Below are positions 17,077-26,462 of a DNA stretch of 64,000 nt, piece by piece. The position numbers and the translations under genes are program-made. The stretch is from RGIG3040 sp964410675 (GTDB lineage Bacteria > Bacillota > Clostridia > Lachnospirales > Lachnospiraceae), in contig CAYPIB010000001.1 of the NCBI GenBank assembly GCA_964410675.1, forward strand, positions 1 to 64,000. The letters are read 5' to 3'. The notes under the pieces were generated by a model. The model was not told the DNA's origin and made no database searches. It saw only the letters and a program-made list of their open reading frames with translations. Each line of letters opens with the position of its first letter. Positions within the stretch are counted from its first letter, which is position 1.

Positions 17077-19719
17077 GTGGCGGATATTTATTTAAATCAA
17101 GATAATAATGCTGACAAAAAGCGGGGACAACTTAAAATATTTTTTGGATATGCTGCCGGAGTCGGTAAAACATACTCTATGTTAAAAGCCGCTCATACTG
17201 CAAAACGTCATGGCATTGATGTGATTGCCGGTTATGTGGAAACTCACGAAAGACCGCAGACCGCTGCTCTTCTTAATGGTTTGGAACAGCTTCCGCAAAC
17301 GCCTTGCGAGTTAGATTTAGATGCTGTACTAAAACGAAATCCTCAATTAGTCATTATTGATGAGCTTGCTCATACAAATGCCAAAGGATGCCGCCATGCA
17401 AAACGTTATCAAGATGTCGAGGAATTATTAAAAACCGGTATTAATGTTTATACAACGGTAAATGTCCAGCATATTGAAAGCCTCAATGATATGGTAACTT
17501 CTATTACGGGCGTAATAGTTCAAGAAAGAATCCCGGATAAAGTTTTCGATTATGCGACTCAGGTTGAACTTGTTGATATAGAACCGCAAGAATTAATAGA
17601 ACGATTAACTGCCGGAAAAATTTATAAAACAGAAGCTCTAAAAGCTCTTGCTAATTTTTTTAGCATTGAAAACTTAATTGCACTGCGTGAGATTGCCCTT
17701 AGAAGATGCGCTAATCGTGTAAATAAGATTTCCGAGATGGCAAGACTAAAAGGCAGCAGCGAGTATTTCACGGATGAACACATACTTGTCTGCCTCTCAT
17801 CCTCCCCGACCAACCCAAAGATTATCCGCACTGCAGCAAGAATGGCGCATGCTTTTAAAGGAACCTTTACCGCTTTGTTTGTTGAAACACCCGAATTTTC
17901 TTCTATGAGTAAAGAAAATAAAAAAAGACTTCGTTCCAATATCCACCTTGCCGAGCAGCTTGGCGCTACGGTTGAAACAACTTATGGTGAGGATGCCGCT
18001 TTTCAGATTGCTGAATTTGCCCGGCTCTCCGGCGCTTCCAAAATAGTCGTCGGAAGAAATAATGTAAAAAGAAAATATTTTTTCAGTAAACCCTCTTTGA
18101 CGGAGCGATTAACTGATTATGCCCCAAATTTAGATGTTTATATTATTCCCGATACAGAAACTTCCTTATATAAAGAAAAAAAGAAAAAGTTTAAAAAAGA
18201 GCAATTTGTACCAATGGATGTCCTAAAAAGTATTCTTATTTTATTAGCCGCTACTATGATTGGTTTCCTCTTCTTTCAGTTTGGATTCAGTGAAGCTAAT
18301 ATTATGACTGTTTATATTTTAGGTGTTCTCTTTACTGCACTTATAACAACACAACGTTTTTATGCTTTAATTTCATCTATCGTAAGTGTGCTGATTTTTA
18401 ATTACTTGTTTACCGGAATTAGGTTTAGCTTCCGTTCTTACGAATCCGGTTATCCGGCAACCTTTTTAACGATGTTTCTTTCTGCATTTATTACAGGTAC
18501 TCTTGCCGTAAAGCTAAAACAGCATGCAAAACAGTCCGCACAGACTGCTTACCGTACTAAGGTGCTGCTTGATACGAATCAGCTCTTGCAGCAAGCGAAG
18601 GATAAAGACGAAATTATTTTGGTTACAGCAAGACAGTTAGTCAAACTTCTTGATAAAGATATTATTTTTTATACTGCCCAAAAAGATCACTTAGCAAAAC
18701 CTTGTATTTTTCCAACGCCGGACCACGAATCGAACGAAGACTATATAACTGTTAATGAGCAGGCAGTTGCTGCCTGGGTATTTAAAAATAATAAACATGC
18801 AGGTGCAACAACAGATACCCTTTCAAATTCAAAATGCCTTTATTTAGCCATTCGGGTAAATAATAATGTATATGGTGTTGTCGGTATTGTGCTTGAACAT
18901 ACCCCGCTTGAATCCTTTGAAAACAGCATTGTCCTCTCAATCTTAGGTGAATGTGCACTGGCGCTTGAAAACGAGCAGGTTGCTCAGGAAAAGGAACAGG
19001 CGGCTATTCTCGCTAAAAACGAACAGCTCCGTTCAAATCTTCTGCGTTCTATTTCGCATGATCTTAGAACTCCGCTTACTTCCATATCCGGAAATGCAGG
19101 AGTACTTTTATCAAATGAAGATGCTCTTAGTTCCTCAAAGAAAAAAGCGTTATACTCTGATATCTATGAGGATTCACTATGGCTGATCAACCTTGTGGAA
19201 AACCTTCTCTCCGTTACAAGGATTGAAGATGGAACAATGAATTTAACGTTCACTGCTGAGCTTATCGATGAAGTTATTCGCGAATCACTGCATCATATCC
19301 GCCGAAAGAGTGAGGACTATCAAATTACAGTCCACGAGCCTGATGAGTATTTATTGGCAAAGATGGATGCCCGCCTGATTGTGCAAGTCTTAATTAACCT
19401 TATAGACAATGCAATTAAATATACACCGAAAGGCTCTTCCATTATTATTACATCGAGTAAGCAGGAAGACTTTGCCGTCATTGAAGTTGCCGATAACGGA
19501 CCCGGAATCCAAAAGGAAGCCAAGCCACATATCTTTGAACTATTCTATACGGCTTCAACAAAAACGACTGACAGCCGAAGGGGGCTTGGTCTTGGACTCG
19601 CACTATGCAAATCCATCGTCAACGCTCATGGTGGTGAAATATCAGTCTGTGATAACAAGCCCTGTGGGACTATTTTTCGTTTTACATTACCTGCTAAGGA
19701 GGTTAAAATTTATGAATAA
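17077..19719 (+). CDS. kdpD: Osmosensitive potassium-response sensor histidine kinase KdpD
   Basis: KdpD senses low potassium or turgor stress and phosphorylates KdpE. The 880-residue protein has the KdpD N-terminal domain with the P-loop GYAAGVGKT (residues 24-32) and a universal-stress-like domain around residues 230-360. A block of four membrane helices (about 385-480) and a GAF-like region follow. The kinase core has phosphoacceptor His661 (RSISHDLRTPLTS), N box LIDNAIKYTP, and G boxes DNGPGI and GLGLGL. The GTG start at 17077 is nine bases after AGGAGGTGAT. It overlaps kdpE by 8 bases. No kdpFABC pump genes are within 17 kb upstream or 43 kb downstream, so its target lies elsewhere or is different. 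Confidence 0.95.
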   Translation: MADIYLNQDNNADKKRGQLKIFFGYAAGVGKTYSMLKAAHTAKRHGIDVIAGYVETHERPQTAALLNGLEQLPQTPCELDLDAVLKRNPQLVIIDELAHTNAKGCRHAKRYQDVEELLKTGINVYTTVNVQHIESLNDMVTSITGVIVQERIPDKVFDYATQVELVDIEPQELIERLTAGKIYKTEALKALANFFSIENLIALREIALRRCANRVNKISEMARLKGSSEYFTDEHILVCLSSSPTNPKIIRTAARMAHAFKGTFTALFVETPEFSSMSKENKKRLRSNIHLAEQLGATVETTYGEDAAFQIAEFARLSGASKIVVGRNNVKRKYFFSKPSLTERLTDYAPNLDVYIIPDTETSLYKEKKKKFKKEQFVPMDVLKSILILLAATMIGFLFFQFGFSEANIMTVYILGVLFTALITTQRFYALISSIVSVLIFNYLFTGIRFSFRSYESGYPATFLTMFLSAFITGTLAVKLKQHAKQSAQTAYRTKVLLDTNQLLQQAKDKDEIILVTARQLVKLLDKDIIFYTAQKDHLAKPCIFPTPDHESNEDYITVNEQAVAAWVFKNNKHAGATTDTLSNSKCLYLAIRVNNNVYGVVGIVLEHTPLESFENSIVLSILGECALALENEQVAQEKEQAAILAKNEQLRSNLLRSISHDLRTPLTSISGNAGVLLSNEDALSSSKKKALYSDIYEDSLWLINLVENLLSVTRIEDGTMNLTFTAELIDEVIRESLHHIRRKSEDYQITVHEPDEYLLAKMDARLIVQVLINLIDNAIKYTPKGSSIIITSSKQEDFAVIEVADNGPGIQKEAKPHIFELFYTASTKTTDSRRGLGLGLALCKSIVNAHGGEISVCDNKPCGTIFRFTLPAKEVKIYE

Positions 19720-20410
19720 GCACTTTGTATTAGTTGTGGAGGATGACACCGCTGTCCGCAACCTAATTACGACAACATTAGAGACAAATGATTATCGTTT
19801 TCAAGCGGCGCCAACCGGTGAAGCTGCCATTCTTGCGGCTGCTTCTCATAATCCTGAAATCGTATTACTAGACCTTGGGCTTCCCGATATTGACGGCATT
19901 GAAGTAATCAAAAAAATCAGAACCTGGTCGAATATGCCGATTATTGTAATCAGTGCCCGCAGTGAAGACATTGATAAAATTGAAGCATTAGATGCAGGAG
20001 CCGATGACTATCTAACAAAACCGTTTTCCGTTGAGGAGCTGCTCGCCAGACTGCGGGGCACTGTGCGCCGCCTAAGCTTTATGCAAAATGGTTTGGAAAT
20101 CCAGCAGGCTGTCTTTATAAATGGAGACTTAAAAATTGATTATGCAGCAGGCTGCGTTTATTTAAATGATGAAGAATCACATCTCACACCAATTGAGTTT
20201 AAGCTTATCTGCCTTCTGGCCCGAAATGTTGGAAAGGTTCTGACACATACTTTTATAACAAAAGAAATATGGGGAACTACATGGGATACTGATGTTGCTT
20301 CCCTGCGTGTTTTTATGGCAACACTTCGTAAAAAAATCGAAAAAGACCCATCTGTGCCACAATATATTCAGACACATATCGGTATTGGATACCGCATGCT
20401 TAGATTGTAA
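19712..20410 (+). CDS. kdpE: Response regulator KdpE (OmpR/PhoB family)
   Basis: KdpE is the DNA-binding partner of KdpD. The 232 residues contain a receiver domain with acidic pocket Asp11/Asp12, phosphoacceptor Asp54 (LLDLGLPDIDG), and the Thr/Lys pair in SARSED and DYLTKPF. The C-terminal winged helix ends in SLRVFMATLRKKIEKDP and THIGIGYRM. The start at 19712 follows GGAGGT and overlaps the kdpD stop. An apparent longer frame upstream lies in kdpD coding sequence. A 16-bp perfect hairpin follows 28 bases after the stop. Confidence 0.95.
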   Translation: MNKHFVLVVEDDTAVRNLITTTLETNDYRFQAAPTGEAAILAAASHNPEIVLLDLGLPDIDGIEVIKKIRTWSNMPIIVISARSEDIDKIEALDAGADDYLTKPFSVEELLARLRGTVRRLSFMQNGLEIQQAVFINGDLKIDYAAGCVYLNDEESHLTPIEFKLICLLARNVGKVLTHTFITKEIWGTTWDTDVASLRVFMATLRKKIEKDPSVPQYIQTHIGIGYRMLRL

Positions 20411-20438
20411 CAAGAAACATACAAACCTATCATATAAA

Positions 20439-20478
20439 ATTGCAGGAAACTATAACCCCATCTATAGTTTCCTGCAAT
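20439..20478 (+). terminator. Perfect 16-bp hairpin after kdpE
   Basis: ATTGCAGGAAACTATA (20439-20454) is exactly complementary to TATAGTTTCCTGCAAT (20463-20478) across 8 bases. There is no T-run afterwards, so it may stabilise the 3' end or act as a weak terminator rather than a classical one. Confidence 0.55.
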
Positions 20479-21002
20479 CAAACCGTCTTAATTAATTAAG
20501 ACTTAATTTTGTACACACATCACTGCCCCCACAGCTTTAAAATAATAAAATATGTGTTACTTTATATTCATATACCAGGTGCTGCTACATTGCTTTTAAC
20601 ACAAATATCAAACAAACTTTCCCCACCTTATGCATTTCCAAGTGTTAAAAACAATGTCCCCAAAAAGCAGTCAATTTCTACTCGCCAACAGCACCAAAAA
20701 GTATACTCCTTTCGACTTTTTTAAACACTTTTATCGTACTACTTTTTAATATACTTCTAATTTAAGTCATATATAAAAACCAGCAGCCAAAAAATAAATA
20801 AATTTTTCCTTTGAGACTTATACCGAAATGGTAGAATAATAAAGTGAAAAACTATTCACATGATAGAAATAGACACCCTCTATACCTGTTATCTAAACAT
20901 ACCCTAATTTCTACAATTCTGCCAAATGTATAGGTGTTCTAACTAATACTATATTATTATTTTTATTATTTGTCAAGTTTTTCCATAACAGTACTTTTAT
21001 CT
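20479..21002. other. Gene-free AT-rich interval
   Basis: More than 500 bases without a convincing gene. There are only short frames without ribosome sites, a TTAATTAATTAA palindrome at 20488-20499, and poly-A/T tracts. I see no structured RNA or mobile-element remnant. It separates kdpE from the end of the convergent DHHW gene. Confidence 0.6.
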
Positions 21003-22187
21003 TCAATTTATCAGAAAAAGTGAACTGTCATTTAAAATTTGCACACTATATAAAAATAAAACATCCGAATTTTCTTTCACATTCACAAGTTCTTCCACAA
21101 CCGGACCCGCCAAATATCTTAAGTCAATTAAGGTTATTTTCTTATAGGAACCGGTTAATAACGGTGCTAAGCTGCTTGAAAAGGAATCCCTGAACAGAAA
21201 AAGTTCTTTCTCTGTTGCCGCATCCGGATTTTCAATAATTATAAGCGGCTGCGGCCCTCTTAAATAAACATCATATGGATCCGTTCCATCAAACAGCAAT
21301 TCATCATACATTTCTCCCTCTTCCATCTGCATCGTTTTAGTATTAAAATAACTTACCTTACTATTTGACAAGCCGCTTGTTTGAAGACAAATGAGTTTTT
21401 CTGAAGAAAGGGGAAGCGCAGACTGGCCATAATATACTCCATAAAAGTTATCAAAAACCTGTTTGTTTACATCTCCCATAGATATTTCTTCAAAGTTCAT
21501 TGCCTTGGATAATTGCCTCAAAACATCACCAAGCTTCTCTTGTTTCCAGTGTATATCGGTTATATAAAAGCTTTCTGCCTTTAATACCTCTCTTAAATCA
21601 ATATATTGAAAATCCGGCATTTTATCCGCTAAAATACGTTCTATCGTTTCGTAATCTACCCTCGGATATCCTTGGTTCGTATTTACATAGGCCCCTTTAT
21701 CCGGGATTACAGAATAATAAACATTTAAATGATCCGGCAGTAAATTTCGCATCTTTTTTATTTTCTCAGCAGACTGAGCAATGGAACGTTCATTTATCTT
21801 TAGCAATTTGTAAGCATTTCCATTGCTGACATATATTCCATGATTATCCTTTTGTCTAAAAAAATCATAGGCAGCATAAGCCTTTATTCTTCTAAAAAAA
21901 TCTCTTCCAACAAAGTTATCCAAAGCATACTCTTCAAATTCAACGGCAAACTTTTCATTCCTTTTTCTTCTTCCTGCTCCTGTCTCAACTAAAAAATCCG
22001 GAAAGCTCTTCAAAACTCTTCTCTCACTCAAGGAAACTTCAGGTGCCTTGTAATATAAATTTGCCATAAATCCTGCGCATAATAAAAAAAGGAAGAGAAT
22101 GCCGCTTATATATGCGCAAATTTTTTCCGTCCTTTTTACTTTACTACTGCTTTCTATTATTTTATTAGTACTTCTATTTTTATTCAT
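21003..22187 (-). CDS. DHHW/AlgX-like protein of an envelope O-acetylation cluster
   Basis: The 394-residue protein has a short cytoplasmic N-terminus, one membrane helix (about residues 27-48, YISGILFLFLLCAGFMANLY) and a large extracellular domain. The sequence ITDIHWKQE carries the D-x-H-W signature of DHHW/AlgX-AlgJ SGNH-like acetyltransferases. SERRVLKSFPDF and GRDFFRRIKAYAAYDFF are typical family segments. Such proteins pass acetyl groups, delivered across the membrane by an MBOAT partner, to a surface polysaccharide. The MBOAT gene lies 12 bases upstream, and the pair plus the lipoprotein gene form one operon. The polymer acetylated is not known. Confidence 0.85.
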   Translation of the reverse strand: MNKNRSTNKIIESSSKVKRTEKICAYISGILFLFLLCAGFMANLYYKAPEVSLSERRVLKSFPDFLVETGAGRRKRNEKFAVEFEEYALDNFVGRDFFRRIKAYAAYDFFRQKDNHGIYVSNGNAYKLLKINERSIAQSAEKIKKMRNLLPDHLNVYYSVIPDKGAYVNTNQGYPRVDYETIERILADKMPDFQYIDLREVLKAESFYITDIHWKQEKLGDVLRQLSKAMNFEEISMGDVNKQVFDNFYGVYYGQSALPLSSEKLICLQTSGLSNSKVSYFNTKTMQMEEGEMYDELLFDGTDPYDVYLRGPQPLIIIENPDAATEKELFLFRDSFSSSLAPLLTGSYKKITLIDLRYLAGPVVEELVNVKENSDVLFLYSVQILNDSSLFLIN

Positions 22188-22199
22188 ACTTTATTTTCC

Positions 22200-23618
22200 T
22201 TAAAATCGAAAATATATAAACGGATTAAAAGAGCCATCAATTAAATATGCCGTAATCACACTAAGCAGTAAAAATATGCCAAGTGGTCTTGCCACAGCTT
22301 TAGTAACTCTTCCCTTACTGCTAAGCTGCAAATATTCTATTAGTCTCTTAGGATAAGGAGTTGCTGCAATAATAGCAATCAAAATTGGCACTAGATAGCT
22401 TTTCAAGTAATAAACCGACCACGTTCCTACAATACCGTCCGTTCCTATTCCTACTAAATACCCAATTCGCCTAACCGCCAGTGCAATGCTGTCAGCATCA
22501 AAGAATATCCATCCAATGATTAAAATCAACAAAATACCGATATGCCGAAAAATTGCCGGTACCTTGTTCATAATATCATTAAAAACATACTTCTCAAGTA
22601 ACAGCCATAACGCAAAGTACAGTCCCCAGAAAATAAAGTTCCATCCTGCCCCATGCCAAAAGCCGGTTAAGAACCACACGAAAATTATATTAATAATATG
22701 TTTTAACATACCTTTTCTATTTCCGCCCATTGGGATATATACATAATCCCGAAACCATGAGCCAAGTGTCATATGCCACCGCCGCCAAAATTCAGTTACA
22801 CTCTTTGAAATATACGGATAATTAAAATTTTCCGGAAAATGAAAGCCAAATATTTTTCCTAGTCCGATTGCCATGTCACTATATCCGGAAAAATCAAAAT
22901 AAATCTGTAATGTAAAGCTTATTCCATAAAGCCATACAAACAATACACTGTTTTCTAAACCTTCCTTATAAAATTGACCTAATTCTCCGATTACGTTGGC
23001 CAGTAACACTTTTTTGGACAATCCAATGATAAATCGAAATGCCCCCTCCGAGAACTGTTGCATCGTATGACTGCGGCATTTCAGTTCTTTTTCAACATCA
23101 GAATATCTTACAATCGGCCCGGCAATCAACTGAGGAAACAGTATGACATAACATGCAAAGTCAAATAAGTTTTTTTGCAGCTTAATGCTTCCCCGATAAA
23201 GGTCTATCGTATAGCTTAAAATCTGAAATGTGTAAAAGCTGATTCCAATCGGCAGCACAAGCCGAAGCAAAGGCAGCTGCACCCCCCCAGGCATCATTTT
23301 GTTTAGATTCTCTAAAAAAAAATCGGCATACTTAAACAGGCATAACAGACCAATGCATACTGCCACCGAGCCAATGAAAGCCGCCTTTGAACGTGAGACA
23401 CTGCGATACTTATCAATGAGAAATCCAAAGCCCCATGCCACAACAATTGATGAAAGTATCAGCAAAATATAGCGCGGCTCTCCCCACGCATAGAATATAA
23501 TGCTGGCAATTAACAAAACATAATTCTTCCCTTTAAAGGGGGTGATAAAGTAGAAAAAAAGAACAAGCGGAAGAAAATAATATAAAAATGTAATACTTGA
23601 AAATAACACAGTTCGCAC
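22200..23618 (-). CDS. MBOAT family O-acyltransferase (AlgI/DltB-like)
   Basis: This multi-spanning membrane enzyme moves acyl groups across the membrane for O-acetylation of an extracellular polymer. The 472 residues have about ten hydrophobic helices. The family core FDFSGYSDMAIGLGKIFGF, the EFWRRWHMTLGSWFRDYVY segment and the catalytic histidine in LTGFWHGAGWNF are all present. Length and motifs match AlgI-type proteins. It sits between the DUF4358 lipoprotein and the DHHW protein, the arrangement common in Clostridia. D-alanylation by a DltB-type role is less likely because no dltA, dltC or dltD is nearby. Confidence 0.93.
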   Translation of the reverse strand: MRTVLFSSITFLYYFLPLVLFFYFITPFKGKNYVLLIASIIFYAWGEPRYILLILSSIVVAWGFGFLIDKYRSVSRSKAAFIGSVAVCIGLLCLFKYADFFLENLNKMMPGGVQLPLLRLVLPIGISFYTFQILSYTIDLYRGSIKLQKNLFDFACYVILFPQLIAGPIVRYSDVEKELKCRSHTMQQFSEGAFRFIIGLSKKVLLANVIGELGQFYKEGLENSVLFVWLYGISFTLQIYFDFSGYSDMAIGLGKIFGFHFPENFNYPYISKSVTEFWRRWHMTLGSWFRDYVYIPMGGNRKGMLKHIINIIFVWFLTGFWHGAGWNFIFWGLYFALWLLLEKYVFNDIMNKVPAIFRHIGILLILIIGWIFFDADSIALAVRRIGYLVGIGTDGIVGTWSVYYLKSYLVPILIAIIAATPYPKRLIEYLQLSSKGRVTKAVARPLGIFLLLSVITAYLIDGSFNPFIYFRF

Positions 23619-23639
23619 CTGCCCCTTCTAAGTTACTCT

Positions 23640-24170
23640 TTATTTATTCCCAGAATAAAATTCATTAAATTCCCCTGCCGTATCTTTTGCAGCAGTTGTA
23701 AATCCTTTTTTAAGAGGCTCCACATTATCTTTAATCGTAGATACTAAAAAAACATAGCTTCCGCTTTCTACGACAAAGCTTTCATCAGGCATGACACAAA
23801 TCCAGCGTCCCGAGTCAAAACCAGTTGCGATTAATTCTTTTACTTTGACTGCTGCATTAAAATCCTTACATTTAATAACTGCTGTTAAATGCGGTGTTGT
23901 TGTCATCGCAGCATTGGAAGCAAATGCATCCGTAACGAATTCATTAAACTCCTCTGCTGTCAGACCAAGATAGCTTGTACAAGTTTCTTCTGTAACCGGA
24001 TCATCAAAGGTCATCCCAAGCTCTAAACCGGATTCCTTCATAATCTCGGCATGCACCTCCTGGGCAGAACCGGTAAACTGATCCTCCTTCGCCTTTTGAT
24101 TCTGACATCCCACTAATAAAAATGTTATTGCTAACACCATTAAACTTACTACATGAATTGACTTTTTCAT
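23640..24170 (-). CDS. DUF4358-type lipoprotein
   Basis: The 176-residue protein has a lipoprotein signal peptide. The basic start MKKS and a hydrophobic core are followed by the lipobox LLVGC, with Cys22 as the lipid anchor. The mature domain resembles DUF4358, a family found beside AlgI/DHHW genes in Firmicutes. Typical elements are a YLGLTAEEFNEF-like stretch and the segment GRWICVMPDESFVVESGSYV. It is the first gene of the envelope-acetylation operon. The function is unknown, but it acts outside the membrane and is likely an accessory of the acetylation complex. Confidence 0.8.
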   Translation of the reverse strand: MKKSIHVVSLMVLAITFLLVGCQNQKAKEDQFTGSAQEVHAEIMKESGLELGMTFDDPVTEETCTSYLGLTAEEFNEFVTDAFASNAAMTTTPHLTAVIKCKDFNAAVKVKELIATGFDSGRWICVMPDESFVVESGSYVFLVSTIKDNVEPLKKGFTTAAKDTAGEFNEFYSGNK

Positions 24171-24347
24171 ACTACCTCCGTTCTGCTGCTTAAATTTATT
24201 AAAATATGCTTCTATTATAATTCAAATAAATTCTACACTCAATACCTTCATTTTAATTATCATTACTTTTTCTTTTATTATTATTCATAATTATATTTAT
24301 CTGTGTTATAATTATAAATATTTTTGGATGAATAGGGGATTATTAAA

Positions 24348-25421
24348 ATGCGTCAAAAAAAAGAAAAAATTTTAATGTATATATTAATTATTACAATTTT
24401 TTTATTTTGTTTTTATATAATGGAAACAAGATATAAATTTTCATTTATAACTTGTATTTTCATGGTTTTATCATTGGAAATAAGTTTATATATTACAGAA
24501 ATAGGAACGCTTATTTTTAAACTTTTAAGTGGATATGAATTTTCTTATATTCGCTTTTATAAATTATTACTTATTAAGAAAAACGGTAAATTTTACTTTA
24601 AAATAGTTTCTCCAAAAGTACTACCCTACATAACCTTTTCAGTCCCTCCTGCTCCGTTCAATCGACCTAAACTAAATTTTTGTTTACAATATAGCGGATA
24701 TATCGCTAATTTAATATTTTCAATATTCTTTTTATTTTTACATTTAATAAACTTCGGTAAATATTATACCGGGATGTTTTTTTGGGGTCTTACTGTTTCT
24801 AATTTTCTTTTTGTTTTTTTGGGATTTATTCTTTTATTTATAAACAAGAAAAATAAATTTGATTATAGCATGTGGATTTATTTGCAAATTTACTACCAAG
24901 CATTAAATGGTGTAAGATATAAAAATATGCCGCCTGAATGGTTTTCTATTCCTCAAGGCAACAATTTAAATAATACTGTTGAGGCTGTTAATTCTGTATT
25001 CACACTTAACCGTATGATAGATGAATTTAATTTTAAAGAGGCTGGTGAAATAGGTTCCTATATACTTAGTCAATCTAATGCACTGAGTCAGAATATAATT
25101 TTAATTATTAAAATGGAACTGGCTTTCATAGATATCATCGCGGGAACTTACACAACTAATATACACTTATATATTAAAAATAATATGAATCATTTATTAA
25201 ATAATTCTTCTTTGGCTCCTAGTTCATACCGACTGCTATATGCTTACGAGCTCCTCGTAAATAATAACGAGCCTGCTGCAAATAGGTATCTTTATTATTT
25301 CGATAACGCAATAAAGAAGTATCCTTTTCTCGGTGAAGCAGAAACCGAGCTTGAACTGATTTCTTATATTCATCAAAAACACCATGAAAAACACCTTACT
25401 TTATCCCTGCCAAGGTCCTGA
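24348..25421 (+). CDS. Membrane protein resembling M50 metalloproteases but without the zinc histidines
   Basis: I recognise only a distant pattern. The 357 residues begin with two hydrophobic helices. The second ends in YITEIGTLIFKLLSGYEF (residues 48-65), followed by a block ending IKKNGKFYFK. Clostridial M50-like proteases have HELGH-LIFGLLTGY-F followed by a similar KKDGKLKLK block at this place. Here HExxH has become Thr50-Glu51-Ile52-Gly53-Thr54, so zinc cannot be bound normally. Two further helices follow (about 112-133 and 142-165), then a soluble C-terminal half of about 190 residues that looks helical. Its 3' end overlaps the convergent acyltransferase gene by 26 bases. Base composition is even more AT-rich than its neighbours. 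Confidence 0.7.
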   Translation: MRQKKEKILMYILIITIFLFCFYIMETRYKFSFITCIFMVLSLEISLYITEIGTLIFKLLSGYEFSYIRFYKLLLIKKNGKFYFKIVSPKVLPYITFSVPPAPFNRPKLNFCLQYSGYIANLIFSIFFLFLHLINFGKYYTGMFFWGLTVSNFLFVFLGFILLFINKKNKFDYSMWIYLQIYYQALNGVRYKNMPPEWFSIPQGNNLNNTVEAVNSVFTLNRMIDEFNFKEAGEIGSYILSQSNALSQNIILIIKMELAFIDIIAGTYTTNIHLYIKNNMNHLLNNSSLAPSSYRLLYAYELLVNNNEPAANRYLYYFDNAIKKYPFLGEAETELELISYIHQKHHEKHLTLSLPRS

Positions 25422-26445
25422 CTCCAGGGATTCTTTTCACAATTTCATAGCATAAAAATGTCAGTAAGATACTGCCGCACATAATTAAAATAACTTGAAG
25501 AAAAACAATATTCACAGCTTGTACAATAAAATAAGCAAGTGCAACAAGAATTGACTGATGAAAAATATAGATGGGATACGATGCTGAATTTAAATATTTT
25601 GTTACTTTATTTTGAAAATTCAAATATTTTCTTCCCATCAGTAAAAGACTTAAAATGCCCATCCATCCAACAAAATTTACAAGCAAATCACCATAATAAG
25701 AAAATTTAAAATACGCAGCTACTAATACTGCCTCTGCTATAAAGAAAACAATATAAATTATTATTTTAGATTTTTCCAGTTTCTTTATAATCTCGTCATT
25801 ACTTAAAACATAATATCCCAGAAGATATAGTACAAGGTTTTTCCCGAGACTAAAACCGCCGAAATTACCAATAAAATACATTCCCCACACTAGCAAAAAC
25901 ATTCCACAAATCACAATATTGGGAAACTTCTCAATATGCCTGCTAACTTTTTTATATGCAATTTTTCTTGTAATAACAAGGCTAAAAGTAGAGACAAGGA
26001 ACAAAAACAATATAAACCACAAATGGCCCGGCGAAAAGCCGCCATCATATCCACTAAAATCCGTCAAATGAGTGAAGAAATATAAAAGATTTTCTAAAAA
26101 GCTTCCTTCATAAGAAAAGAAAAACTTTCTGGCATAAAGTGTCTGAATCGGAACGAGAAAAATAAGTCCGGCAATAAATGGAATGAGCAATTTCTTTACC
26201 CGTTCAGCTATGAACTCCCTTTGAGTTCGTTTTTCAAGTGCATATCTCGCACACATCCCGGCTATCACAAACAAAATCGGCATAAACCAAGGATTTACAA
26301 TGACGATGAAAGTACTAAGCAACCTGTTACCTCCCGGCCAGACATAAAACTTAGTGCCAAAATCATTGTAGACCATAAATGTATGTACCGGGAATAAAAG
26401 CATAATCATAAATATCCTTAAATTATCCAAATAAAATTTACGCAT
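25396..26445 (-). CDS. Acyltransferase 3 family membrane protein
   Basis: The 349-residue protein has about ten membrane helices and the acyltransferase-3 layout. MRKFYLDNLRIFMIMLLFPVHTF carries an N-terminal Asp/Arg and the conserved His of the first helix, and GHLWFILFLFLVS lies in the middle. Family members acetylate or succinylate sugars or cell-wall components from the membrane. AAGGA upstream fixes the start at 26445. A 12-residue extension into the transglutaminase gene is not supported. It overlaps that gene's end region closely, so it is probably last in the moxR operon. The substrate cannot be inferred. Confidence 0.85.
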   Translation of the reverse strand: MRKFYLDNLRIFMIMLLFPVHTFMVYNDFGTKFYVWPGGNRLLSTFIVIVNPWFMPILFVIAGMCARYALEKRTQREFIAERVKKLLIPFIAGLIFLVPIQTLYARKFFFSYEGSFLENLLYFFTHLTDFSGYDGGFSPGHLWFILFLFLVSTFSLVITRKIAYKKVSRHIEKFPNIVICGMFLLVWGMYFIGNFGGFSLGKNLVLYLLGYYVLSNDEIIKKLEKSKIIIYIVFFIAEAVLVAAYFKFSYYGDLLVNFVGWMGILSLLLMGRKYLNFQNKVTKYLNSASYPIYIFHQSILVALAYFIVQAVNIVFLQVILIMCGSILLTFLCYEIVKRIPGVRTLAGIK

Positions 26446-26462
26446 GTATATTTCCTTCCCAT

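Noticed and set aside
20509..20724. Frame of 71 residues after kdpE
   Set aside because: No ribosome site, low-complexity composition and no family resemblance. The interval looks non-coding.
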